A DNA stretch of 64,000 bases, taken from Blasia pusilla (Eukaryota > Marchantiophyta > Marchantiopsida > Blasiales). The DNA is taken from positions 37,510,001 through 37,574,000 of the forward strand of contig CM114274.1 in the NCBI GenBank assembly GCA_050084515.1, written 5' to 3'. The notes under the pieces are model-generated. The model had not been told where the DNA came from. It ran no database searches and saw only the letters and a program-made list of their open reading frames with translations. The translations under genes were made by a program, and so were the position numbers. Below, in pieces: positions 25,431 through 36,922 of the stretch (within the stretch, counting starts at the first letter, position 1; every line of letters starts with the position of its first letter).

Positions 25431-26049
25431 CGGCGGGCACGCTTTTGGCATCGGTGTGGCTGCTTGCGACATGGAACCTCTTCATGTGTAGGCTCTTCAT
25501 CGCTGGTCCCTTGGAGAACACTAAAGACATTAGGTGTGTAGATCACGAGGGGTTTTGTGGAGATGGGCCTTTCCTTCAAGCCGAACCACCCTCGACTACC
25601 ATAGCCCTCGGTTGTAGGCACGTCTCAGATCTTGAGACACCTGGTTTTTGTGGCAAGCCAAGTATTGGCCTCCTCTGCCCATGATAGACGCCTTGAAGAT
25701 ACATTGATTGCCGTTCATCATCCGAGTAACCCCATCAGAGTCGTGAATTCAAAGCCCAAAGCTGCAGACATGATCTTAAATAAGACAAAGTCTATTGTGG
25801 GACGACACCGAAAATGATCATGTGGAACCGTGGTCTCCTCCTGAGACCAGATTGAACTTCGCTGCCCAGTCCGAACTCCGGGGCCTTTGAGCGTCTCACA
25901 TAAACATGCCGGTATTCCCCACCCCGGCTTGAGGATCTTTGGGCTTTGGTATCGCTTTGATAGGTGAACTGATACTCCTCACAATCTTGGGAGGACGGAG
26001 ATATGTTGGGCTCAAGGCCGCTGATTATATGTAGAGGTTTGGCAAACAA

Positions 26050-26808
<759 letters not shown>

Positions 26809-26872
26809 AGTGTGTACATTTGTGAGACCTTGTGATGAGATCTACTTGATTTATGTATGCAATTGATATAAC

Positions 26873-27184
26873 TATTGAAGACTGAGTTATAGTCAGACTC
26901 ATCAGATACCCGAACTTCTATATTTGGTACTCATACAAAGTAGGGAAGCTTAATCTTGGTTAGTTCGCTAAACGTGATTATCTTAACTAGGGTTAGTTAA
27001 TCACATAAAGTCTAACTCAAGACTCTGGTTAGAATTAGGATTAGGGTTGCTTGTATATACCCTATATAATTGAGAAGGGGCCAAGCTTCCACTCATTCTT
27101 TCATTGTAAATTTCATTCTCGATCGTGATGTGTGAGTGTGAGACTCGTATCCCATTAATTATACTTCTTTAGGAGTTTTCTATA
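26873..27184 (+). repeat. 5' LTR of the copia element
   Basis: 312 bp, beginning tattgaagactgag and ending ttttctata. It aligns along its length with 32805-33123; conserved blocks include actagggttagttaatcaca and cactcatt. The usual TG...CA ends have decayed to TA...TA. Confidence 0.9.
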
Positions 27185-27196
27185 TGCTATCAAAAT
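27185..27196 (+). other. Primer binding site of the copia element
   Basis: tgctatcaaaat directly abuts the 5' LTR. It matches the common plant copia PBS (TGGTATCAGAGC, complementary to initiator methionine tRNA) at 8 of 12 positions. Confidence 0.6.
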
Positions 27197-27689
27197 GATA
27201 AGAGAACATCAATTGAAATTCTTGGTGTTTGAGGAGGAAAGAGAGGGAAAAGAAGGCATAATTTTAGGTTAGGAGAAGGAAATCTCAATCAGAGCTCAGT
27301 GGGAGAAGATTTTCATGTGAAGTTGTGACGATGATAAAACTTTGGAGGCATTTCCTAGGGCTTTACCGATCGATTTAGCAATCTGGGTTTGCGGTAGTCA
27401 AAATGATAAAAAATATTTATTCTGACCATATTGTTGAGCTTGTCGAGAGCTTTCCAATGCATCCAAAATCGTTTGATTCTAACATTCAGAGCTCTTGCAA
27501 TAGCAATTTTCATGTATGAAAGTGCAATTAATGAAGGAAAGTTATGCACTTTGCTCTCTTCATGCCAATTTTGATTAGTTCTTCCATATAACTAATCAAT
27601 TTTTCCAAATTTCAGGTCAATTAATATTTAAGAGTGGCCTATGGTTCAAGTGGAGTAATGGAGAGCCTGAAATTACATTTTTGTGAGTA

Positions 27690-28352
27690 TAATCGTTCTT
27701 CATGGAGTATTTCTCAACAATAATCACAAGGGGCGATAAGCTAGATAAGCAGAATTACAATGTCTGGAAGTTTTGTATGAAATAATTTCTCATGGATCAA
27801 GAACTATGGGAGTTTATTACAGGTGATGAGGCCAAGCGAGAAGGTGATTCGATATGCTTGAATGTTCGTGCTTGGAACAAACGCGCAAGGCAAGTAATCC
27901 ACTACATTTCAATAACAATCAATTCACTAATGATTGATCACATTCAAGATGTTAATATTCCAAAGGAGGCGAGGGATGCATTGGAAAAGTTGTTCCAGAC
28001 ATGTACAAAGGCCGTAAAGCTTCAATTGAAACGAAAATTGAACGAAGTGAGGAAAGGATCACAAAGCATCAATGACGATGTTTTAACTATCATATATATC
28101 GTTGATCAGTTGAATAGCATTGGAGTGACAGTAGAAGATGATAATCTAATTTTGGTCACTCTTTAAGGCTTTCCAAATGATAACAAGTCTTTTGAGACCT
28201 CTATCTCTATGAGAGAGAAGTATCTAACCTTTTAAGAGTTAGTCCCACTGTTAATTAGTGAGGAGATGCGTCTGGTAGGCAACAGTATCTCGTTTAGTAT
28301 GCAAGATAGTATGTTATTTACAGGTAATGAATCAAATAGGGGCAGAGGTTGT
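27690..28352 (+). pseudogene. Copia gag, upstream part
   Basis: The reading contains LDKQNYNVWKF followed by a stop, then a long block from 27792 with MDQELWEFITGDEA and an alpha-helical gag region up to about 28166. More stops follow before an SNRGRG basic stretch at 28330. This is the capsid-like part of copia gag. It is cut by the solo LTR at 28353 and resumes at 29369. Confidence 0.75.
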
Positions 28353-29368
28353 TTTTGCAACCCTCATAACCAAACGAGCGTCAAGCGGAACATCCGAGCC
28401 GTAGCGGGCTCGCGCAAGGATGGTTTGCGCTTTGGAGAGGTTCCAAGAAGAGGCAAGTTAGGAAATACTAGTGTGAGACGCGAACGGGACTAGTGTTTTC
28501 AGTGTTTCATGCATTTATGGTTGAGTTGCAACTAGGAAATTAGAATCAAACGTGAACCCATACATGAGAAGAGTCGAGTCTCGGATGAGAGGTGGCGAAG
28601 GAATGAGAACCGGACTTGTGATGTGACTAGCGTTTGGGATTTTTTACTATATTTTTTACCATTACTTTTAGTCTCAAGATGCGTTTGGGACAAGTAAGGT
28701 AGCGTTGGAAAGTTTATGCAAGTGTAATTCTAATGCAAATGCTTAAGTAGAGGCTGAGATATTGGTAAAAAAATGATTGTACAAGAAATCGGATTGAGGG
28801 CCAAAAAGAGGGGCCCGGATGTCTCTTCCCCAAAGATATGGGGAGGGCGGGAATTCCCATAAGTACTCATAAGGGGAGAAGGTCCAAGGCTACTTGGGAC
28901 TTAAATCCCACTTTGGGCGCCGCAGGGCAACTCAAGGGCACAGAATGGATTGCGAGTTCTAGCGTTAGGATTCAAAATCCAAACCAAGTAGAATAGATTG
29001 AAATTCATAGGTCCCCATTGGATTCTAATCCGTGACTCATAGTTTTGGGTCTCATTTTGGGAGATCATGCAAGGCGTATTGGAAAGTTGGGATTGGTAGA
29101 TTGGAAAATGTCATTGTAGATGCTCGGACTAACTGGAAAGTATGTCCTAAGTCTGGGAAGACTTGCCCGTGTTGGGAAGCTAAGAATGAGGGAAGTTTGA
29201 ACTTGAAGAGGTACCGAGTTGAGAACTTGGTGGGTTAGAAGGCCGGTTGACCCAGACTTGACTAACGGGAACGTGTTTGGATGCAGATCGGAAACGAGAT
29301 CGTGTCATAATGAATGTACGCTTCCACAACACTAGAGATTGACGTTAGAGGATAGTATGCACACGACA
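28353..29368 (+). mobile_element. Solo LTR inserted in copia gag (family also at 54627-55640)
   Basis: About 1016 bp, non-coding. It aligns end to end with the reverse complement of 54627-55640. Shared blocks include ggtttgcgc, actttgggcgccgc, gtgcagatcgg/atgcagatcgg, gtacgcttcc and gattgacgtt. The ends compare with the cleaner copy's TGTCGCGACCC...GGGGCGTGATA. The flanking 5-mers gttgt and atcat would both derive from gtcgt by C-to-T/G-to-A changes, so a decayed TSD is possible. Dispersed identical ends without an internal region indicate solo LTRs. Confidence 0.75.
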
Positions 29369-32300
29369 ATCATGGTAGAAGCTTCCGTGGTTGTGATGGA
29401 TATCAAGCATACAGAGGAAGAGGCGCTCAACATAACTTCACTCAATCAACTTTGAACCAATACTAAACATAATCACAAGATGGTGATGGTGGAAATCGTT
29501 GGGATGAAGGTCAACAACAGAGGGTCCCTGGATCTTACAATTACTATAGGATAAAGGATCACTATGCAAAGTTTTGCTTCAAGAAGAAGAAAGATGTGAG
29601 AACATGAGCCTTACAACAACAAAACTATGTGGAGCAACAACACCGAGGGCAGTATCAAGAACAACAATATTTACAAACTTAGCACGTTTTGGTCATGACT
29701 CATCATATGGGATCAATGGTCAAGAAAGACTCGACAATAGATTGGTACATCAACTCTAGGGCATCAAATCACATGATGGTTCAGTAGTATGGAGCCAGTG
29801 AAAGATCCTAAAATAGTGCTTATAGGAGATGATACTCAAGATCATATCACTCATACGAGTAAAGTTCCAATAAAATTATATGGTCTTTGTGCTCTTGAAA
29901 ATGTTCTTTATGTTCCTACCATTGTAAAAAAGTTGATCTTTATAGGACATATAGTAGGATAGTCAAAGGAACTAGATTTAGCACAAAGTTCAAATTAGGT
30001 GTTTCTATATTAGAGATTCAAATAGCAATATATGGTGAAAGTGGCCAATAAGTCATAGATCTAAATGTGTGAATTAGGCATATGAATTTTCAAAAACTAT
30101 GGAGTCTTTCATCATTTAATCTAGTAATAAGACTTCTTAAATTATCGAGTTTTATTATGTTAGAGGTATGCACTGCTTGCTAATTTGGAAAACAAGCTAG
30201 ATTTTTATTTCCAAGGCAACATAGAAGAGCATCCAAGATATTGGAGTTGATTCACAATGATGTATGGACAACATCACACATAGCCTTAGTGGTTGGTAAT
30301 ACTTTGTTTCATTTATTCATGATTTCTCTAGATTTATATGGGCATACCTTCTAAAATCCTAGTAAAAAATATTATCGGTGTTCCAAAGATTCAGAATCTT
30401 GGTAGAGAAGTAGATTGGAGAACACATTCTCAAATTGCGTTGTGATGGAGGAAGAGAGTATCTCTCAAAAAAATTTGATGACTACTTATATTATAATGAC
30501 ATCCAACGATAAGTGTCTTACCGTTAGACTCCATAACAAAATGGAGCGCTTGAGAGGAAGAATTGACATATGGTTGAGATTGCACGTGTTATGTTGAATG
30601 AGAAGAACATGCCTAAGGTGTATTGAGTAGAGGCTGTAAGGTACACAATCTTCTTAATTAACCAAACTCCAACAACAAAATTTTATGATAAGATTCCATT
30701 CAAAATCTTCACATGAAGTAAACATGATTTCTCCTTCTTGAAAGTATTTGGCTATATTTGTTATGCTTGTGTTCCTTTTGAAAGAAATCATAGATTAAAC
30801 CCTACCTCTAAAAGATGTATCTTTATTGCCTATGTTGATGGAACTAAGGGGTATAAGTGCTACATTCCATCCTCTAGGCAGGTTATTATTAGTCGCGATG
30901 TTATCTTTGATGAGCTAAAATCATGTTATGCTCCGCATAAGCCTATTCCACCTCTAAACTCGTATCTTGAGGGGGAGAATATGACCATAAATAAAAAGAC
31001 ATTGCCTACAAATTCCCCAAATACTAGTATAAGATTAAGAGAAGTTATAGATTCTTCAATTAAATATGTCAATCTATGGTCGGAAAGCGTACGTATTCAA
31101 TATATTAACACTAATTAGAGCTTGAGTCAGATATCATAGGCATCCACCTCTTAACAATAACTTTGTAGATCAAGTAGAGTCACATATCTTCTTCATGTAT
31201 TCATAAATGAAACATTTCTTGCGGCACATTATGCATATATGATGACTACCCTTTAAGAGCAAAAGCCAAGTTATTTTGAAGAAGATACAAGCAAGGTCGA
31301 ATGGATTGAAGCTATGGAGGAAGAGTTTGTTGCATTAAGATATCAACAGATCTAGGAGCTGGTTGATATACCTTCCGGTAAGGAAGCTATTGGTTGTAAA
31401 TGGGTTTACAAAATCAAATGCAATTAAGATAGTATAGTGAATATTTACAAAGCCTGATTGGTAGCCAAGGGCTATGCAAAATAATATGGCATTGATTATG
31501 AGGAGACATTTAGCCCTATTGCAAAGAAAGAGACTACCAGAATAGTGGTTGCTGTTACAGTAAGTATGAAGTGGAGATTACATCACATGGATGTCAAGAA
31601 TACCTTCTTGAATGGAGATCTATATGAGAAGGTTTATATGGCCCAACTACTTGGATATGAGCATTAAGAATTTCCCTTTTACATATGCAAGTTAAGGAAA
31701 GCTCTATGCGGGCTCAAACAAGCTCCAAACGCTTGGTATGGCAAGATTCTATATGTCCTATAAGAGTTGGAATTTAGGGTATGTGATTTTGACTCCTCGT
31801 TATATATCTTGAGAGGACAAGATCATATGGTTATCATTGTGTTATACGTCGATAACCTCTTGATTATTGGGAGTACTAAAGATATAGTACAACAAGTCAA
31901 GCTAAAGTTACGAGCAGAATTCGATATGAATGACTTGGGAGAACTCAAGTACTTATTTGGTGTTGAGTTTATCAAGGTTGGAGAGAGCATGTAGTTACTA
32001 CAACGATAACATGCTCTTCACATGATTTCAAAATATGGTATGACGGCTTGTGAGCCAATCTCTACATCTTTGGACTAGAGTGTAAAGCTAAGAGTGGATG
32101 CATGAGAGTTGCTTGTAGATTCTAATAAGTACATGCGCATGGTTGGAAATTTGATATATATCTGACTATAACTAGGCTTGATTTGAGCTACGTAGTTGGC
32201 CTAATTGGCCAATTTATGCAATCTCGAAAACCTCACCTTGATGTTATAAGGAGGATTATGCTGTACGTGAAATTCTCTATTCAATTTGGGATTCAATTTG

Positions 32301-32700
32301 AACCTTCTCCGAGTTTACAATTACATGGATTCACAAATGCTGATTGGGAAGGAAGCGTGTTTGATAGACGCTCCACATATTTTTATTTATTTACCTCGGG
32401 AAGCGCAACTATAAGTTGGGCTTCAAAGAAGCAACCTACAATTGCTTTATCTTTAATAGAGGTTGAGTACGGAGAAGCAACCAATGTTGCATATGAGATG
32501 GTTTGGCTTCATCGATTACTTGTTGAGATTGGTGTTAGTAACTTACAACCTAATGCAATATATGCAGAAAGTATTAGTAACATCAAACTTGCTAATAACC
32601 TTGTGTTTTATGCTCGAACAAAGTATCTTGAGGTGCACTGTTATTTTATCTAAGAGAAAGTGCTTGCACGAGAAATTGATCTTATGTATAAGGTAAAAAT
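29369..32700 (+). pseudogene. Copia gag end and pol (protease, integrase, RT, RNase H)
   Basis: In order: gag C-terminus with RG-rich text and a degenerate CCHC knuckle (YYRIKDHYAKFC, about 29545-29575), with cysteine changed to tyrosine. Protease active site INSRASNHM (about 29745), from DSGASNHM. Integrase core (about 30190-30700, GKQARF...HNDVW...). Copia post-integrase block (30738-30960, RCIFIAY...GYKCYIPSSRQVIISRDV). Reverse transcriptase (about 31290-32050) with [23 protein letters not shown] and YVDNLLI. RNase H (about 32330-32680) with TNADWEG and SWASKKQPTIALS. Many stops in all parts. This is the Ty1/copia domain order, with integrase before RT. Confidence 0.88.
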
Positions 32701-32793
32701 CAACAAATTATTGATATCTCTACAAATACATTGTCTAGAGATAAGTTTGATATGTTTATAAATGATTTAGATGTTAGAGATATAGATATCTCC

Positions 32794-32804
32794 TTGAGGG
32801 GGAG
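32794..32804 (+). other. Polypurine tract of the copia element
   Basis: tgagggggag lies immediately upstream of the 3' LTR start at 32805. It is the expected primer site for plus-strand DNA synthesis. Confidence 0.7.
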
Positions 32805-33123
32805 TATTAAAGAGTGACTTATAATCAAGCTCATTGAACATCTGAACTACTATATTTGATACTCACACAAAGTAGGGAAGCGTAATCTTGGTTAGTAATT
32901 TAAGTGCAATTATCTTAACTAGGGTTAGTTAATCACAGTTAGTCTAACTCAATAATATGGTTAGGATTAGGATTATGGTTGCTTATACATACACATACGC
33001 TATACAATTGAGAAGGGAATAAGCCTCCACTCATTTTCTCATTGAAAAATTTTGTTCTCCATATTGGTGGGTGAGTATGAGAGTCGTACTCAATTAGTTA
33101 TGATTCTTTAGCAGTTTTCTACA
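32805..33123 (+). repeat. 3' LTR of the copia element
   Basis: 319 bp beginning tattaaagagtgac and ending ttttctaca. It pairs with the 5' LTR; the two LTRs differ at many positions, so the insertion is old. Confidence 0.9.
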
Positions 33124-33128
33124 ATAAC

Positions 33129-35720
33129 TAGTTAGTTGGGTCTTGAAGATACCACAAAGATTGTGCAAAACGAAACTTGTGAATTGTCCCATTGTCTGAT
33201 ATCAAAAGAGCTTAGATAATCCATGTTGTGAAAATATTCCCTTTCATATATATATATATATATCTTGGCCAACTTTGGCCCTATCATTGTCTTCTTAGTG
33301 GATCGAATGTGAATCATCTTACTTAATTTATCCACAAACACCACAATCGCATCAAAACTTAGAATAGTGCATGGTAATTCACAAATGATGTCCATACTTA
33401 TATGCTCCCATTTTTTATTTGGCGTCTAAAGGGGGCTCTAGTAACTTTGCCTTCTTAAGATATATGGGCTTATATTGTTGGCACTTAACGCAACTAGGAA
33501 CATAAGATTTCACATCTTCCCGCATCTTGAGCCAATAGTACACTCGTTGAAGACTATCCAAAGTCTTCTCAATTCTAATATGGTGTGTTATGGATGTATC
33601 ATGTACCTTGAATAAGACTTCATTACGGAGTTTAGTGCTGTTGGGAATCCATAATTTACCTTCTTTCAAGAGTACATCATGTATCACCTTCACCTCTCTC
33701 TTGCCTTGGGCTTGTAATATCTCTTCTACCAATTCGGGTGGATTTTGGTGAATATGATTCATTTTTGGCATTCATGTTAATGCATTTAGAATTTTTTTTC
33801 TTCTACCCGCACAATGGTCATGTTGAATCTTTGACTCCATTAAAACCAACAGATTTTGGGTTTGGACAACTCCTTTAGTGTTTGTAAGTAGACTAGCAGT
33901 TTAGGGTCAATCTCCATAATAAAGGCCTTATCCCCAATATAGTGATGCCATTTCTTTACGGAAAATACAATTGCAAGATCCTCTTGATTCGTAGTGTGAT
34001 ATTTTTTCAGGGTCTCTTAAAGAAGAAAGCAATTAGATGTTAAACATCTTCCCATTCTTATTGTAAGATCCCTCCCATAGTTGAACTTAATGCATCCACT
34101 AACTACTTAATTAGTTTTGTTGGATCATACTATTTTAAAACAGGGGCATGTAGTAAAGCCTTCTTCAATATTTTAAATTCTATCTCCTCTAAAGTTACCC
34201 AATTCCATTTGCATACTTTTCCTAACAAGTTGGGCAATAGTTAAGCCAACTTCCCAAATGAACGTAAAAAATGCCTACAAAGCCGAGTCAATCAAAAGAA
34301 GCTTCAAATTTGTGCTAGATTTTCAAGTGATGCATATTTTGGAGGATCACTATCTTAGCATTCATGACTTGAATGACTTTCTCACTAATACGACGACCTA
34401 GATAATCTATTTTAGTCTTTCTAAACTCGCGCTTTAATAACTTCGTATTTAGTTTATTTTTTCTAAGGACTTGATGGAATTGTTTCTGGTGTTCCTCTAA
34501 ACTACCACTATATACCAATATATCATTTAGGAAGTGTACCACCAATTTATCTAAATATGGAGAGATTATATCATTCATGAGATCCATGAACATGTAGCCA
34601 TTCTATAGATCGATGTAACTTTGTGAAGTATCTAGCACTTCAAAGTTGATCAAACAAGTCATCCATCCGTGGTAGAGGATACTTATTTTTTATGGTCTGC
34701 TCATTGAGTGCTCTATAATCAAGGCATATTCATATTCCTTCATCCTTCTTCTTAACAAATAATACGAGTGCTCCATATGGTGATACGCTCTGTTGAATAA
34801 AACCTTTTGTTAGCATCTCCTCCGCTTGGACTTTGCAGTCTTCCAAAATTTTTGGTGGTAATTTGTAAGGTTATTTACATGCCGGAGTGCTTCTTGGTAT
34901 CACTTGCCATTCTCTTTCCTCCTTATATCTACCTATTCTTAATTCCAAAATACGAGGTAGAGTTTCAATCACTTCAGTCTATTCATTATATAACTCTATG
35001 GCTCCTCTCTCTTCTTTCTCACGAGGTAATCTTCAATACACTATATAATCTAGTCTAGAAGTTTCTAGTAGTCCTTGGATCTATCAACACTATTACTTTC
35101 ACTCCTTCCATCATACCATCAATTAAAATCAAAGAAGTTTTTTTTTCTTACCTTAATGATTATTCTACATCCGTCCTTTAGATCCCTTCCTCTTTCTTGT
35201 TTTTTTGGGTTGATTCAATAGAGCCTTAATATAGCCTTACTGATTGATCTTCTTCTCTTTTCTATTTTTCCTCGGGTTCATCCAGATCTTCTATAGTATT
35301 CGAGAAATAATGATTTGGAGGTTGTTGATTGCAACCTCCTTCACGACACCTTCTTGGCCTTGGAAAATAATAAGTAATGTGCCCAACTTGGTCAAAATTA
35401 TAGCATTGAGGTCCTCCTATATCGACTCTTCTTCCTGAATCATTGCCCCTTAGGATAATCTCTTTGTTAGCTTCCTCACATTCAACATTGATATTTCAAT
35501 AATAGCGATCTCCTCTTTGAAATTCCTCTCATCTCCATATATTACACAACTCTAGTGGCGTAGATCTCTACCTCCTCCTTCTTGACATGCAAGAGAACCC
35601 TTGATCAACTATGTACGCATATGAAATAATCATATTGACGTCCATCGATTATCAAAGTAGTACTTCTTCCAAAGTACAAGCTTTCAATCCTTCACTAGAA
35701 TGAATCCTCTCAATAGATAC
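33129..35720 (-). mobile_element. Ty3/gypsy retrotransposon relic (pol)
   Basis: Minus-strand domains in gypsy order: CCHC knuckle remnant (CYNFDQVGHITYYF, about 35412-35370), a poorly preserved protease region, reverse transcriptase (about 34810-34315, including DYRALNEQTIKNKYPLPR and HFLNDILVYS), RNase H remnants (about 34100-33800), zinc-binding H2C2 integrase region (about 33650-33460, HHIRIEKT...CVKCQQYKP), and integrase core start (33395-33150, IVVFVDKLSKMIH, then SDNGT). It stops abruptly where the copia element is inserted, and neither LTR is seen. FLNDILVYS carries N in place of the first catalytic D. Dead. Confidence 0.85.
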
Positions 35721-36521
35721 TAGAAAATACAACTAAATGTAGTTGCAAAGGACCATTTACCACTAATAACTATGATTTGCAACTAATCAGATCTTAGTGT
35801 CAAAGGACTCGTTATTTGGGATGGGTAGTTATTAATTGACACGTAAGGCTGATGACATGGATTGTTTGTGTTTGATGACATGGATCCTAGTCATCTCGTG
35901 ACATGGATCCAAATATACGATGCCATTGATATGATTGTATGATGATGTGGAAAAGGATATTCCTAGTCACGTGGTATTTTTACACTAAAGTTAGTTGTAA
36001 TTTTGTATTATATGAGTAAAGACACTTCACTTAGTTGTATAATATAGTTTAGACATTTACTTTTACAAAATTTTAGGCATCCATATACAATATTTAGTGT
36101 CATGATTAGTTGTATTATTCCGTAGACTTACTTCCTATCGATTTGATACAAATTTAGTTGATTATGTAGTTATGCTCTTGACATATGTACTTTCTTTTCT
36201 TGATTGTAGTCGTAAGAAGTAACTAGGATGACCTTTGAATGATTGTATATAGTTGTAACAAATGACTGGGATGATGTTTTAATGACTATATGTAGTTGTA
36301 TGTATAATACTAACAGTTATACAATTGAATGCATTTTTTTTCATTCATTCTTGTGTGGCATCAATGTTATCTTAAAAAAAAACTTTGTTATCTAAACTCA
36401 CACATTCATAAGCATCACATGCATCTTCATATCTACTATGAGACCTAGATTATTTTCCTCCATATAATGACTAGATAATCCCGAAGATTGAGCGAGAGAA
36501 AATCATACACTTCCAAGGGAT
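35721..36521. other. AT-rich spacer with recurrent TAGTTGTA words
   Basis: No gene. The words tagttgta, gatgacatgg and gactgggatgatg/aactaggatgacc recur several times (35750-36320), like a decayed minisatellite or a MITE interior. From about 36380 it is probably the 3' flank of the host gene now split by element A. Confidence 0.4.
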
Positions 36522-36530
36522 CACAAATAA
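36522..36530. other. Target-site duplication of element A, left copy
   Basis: cacaaataa directly precedes the terminus GAGGTGCGG. The identical 9-mer at 49021-49029 follows the right end; the match extends to 11 bp (cacaaataaga) if the first two element bases are counted. Nine bp is the usual MULE TSD length. Confidence 0.8.
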
Positions 36531-36922
36531 GAGGTGCGGTAAGAGGAGAGGAAGAGAGGAGAGAGGAGAGAGGAAACTACCTTCAACCGAAATAGATAAT
36601 TTTTTTAAGAGAGTTTCCGTTGGGTTGAAGAGAGGAAACTTTTTGTTTGAATTTTTTGCATTTTTTTGTTCATATATCAAGCAGTCCCACAGTTTTTTTT
36701 TCCTCTTCCATATTTTGGCAACCCCTCTGAGTTTGACGAGTTGCAAATTGCACAAAATTTAGAAAACTGAAAAATTAGTGGAATGATAAGTGTGGAACCA
36801 ATCACTTTTTCCATCCAAGGTCTGGAAAAAATCTATCATTTGCCCCGGGCTGAATAGAGTTCAAGCTCAAAGTGAAGGTTCAGGAAAAATAAAAGAACAA
36901 TCTAAAACCTCATTTTGCATCC
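36531..36922. repeat. Left terminal region of element A
   Basis: About 390 bp, repeated at 50745-51180, 51777-52195 and, internally deleted, at 53203-53430. Landmarks are the purine-rich GAGAGGAAGAGAGG block, gtttccgttgggttgaagag, and one palindrome (here ggcaacccctctgagtttgacgagttgc at about 36718-36745, decayed). Sequence upstream of the terminus differs completely between copies, which fixes the element boundary. Confidence 0.8.

Larger units (their letters stand above)
26873..33123 (+). mobile_element. Ty1/copia LTR retrotransposon, decayed, with target-site duplication
   Basis: A complete but dead element. It has a 5' LTR, a PBS, gag, the copia-order pol (protease, integrase, reverse transcriptase, RNase H), a polypurine tract and a 3' LTR. 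The 5-bp repeat ataac flanks it exactly (26868-26872 and 33124-33128). Coding parts are riddled with stops, and many motif changes are G-to-A or C-to-T (for example YVDD to YVDN), as expected of long-methylated DNA. A 1-kb solo LTR of another family is inserted in gag. Confidence 0.92.

Noticed and set aside
33129-33395. Copia 3' LTR continuing into the IYIYIY stretch as one element
   Set aside because: The LTR ends at 33123 with a TSD; the following minus-strand frame is a gypsy integrase core with an AT-repeat insertion.
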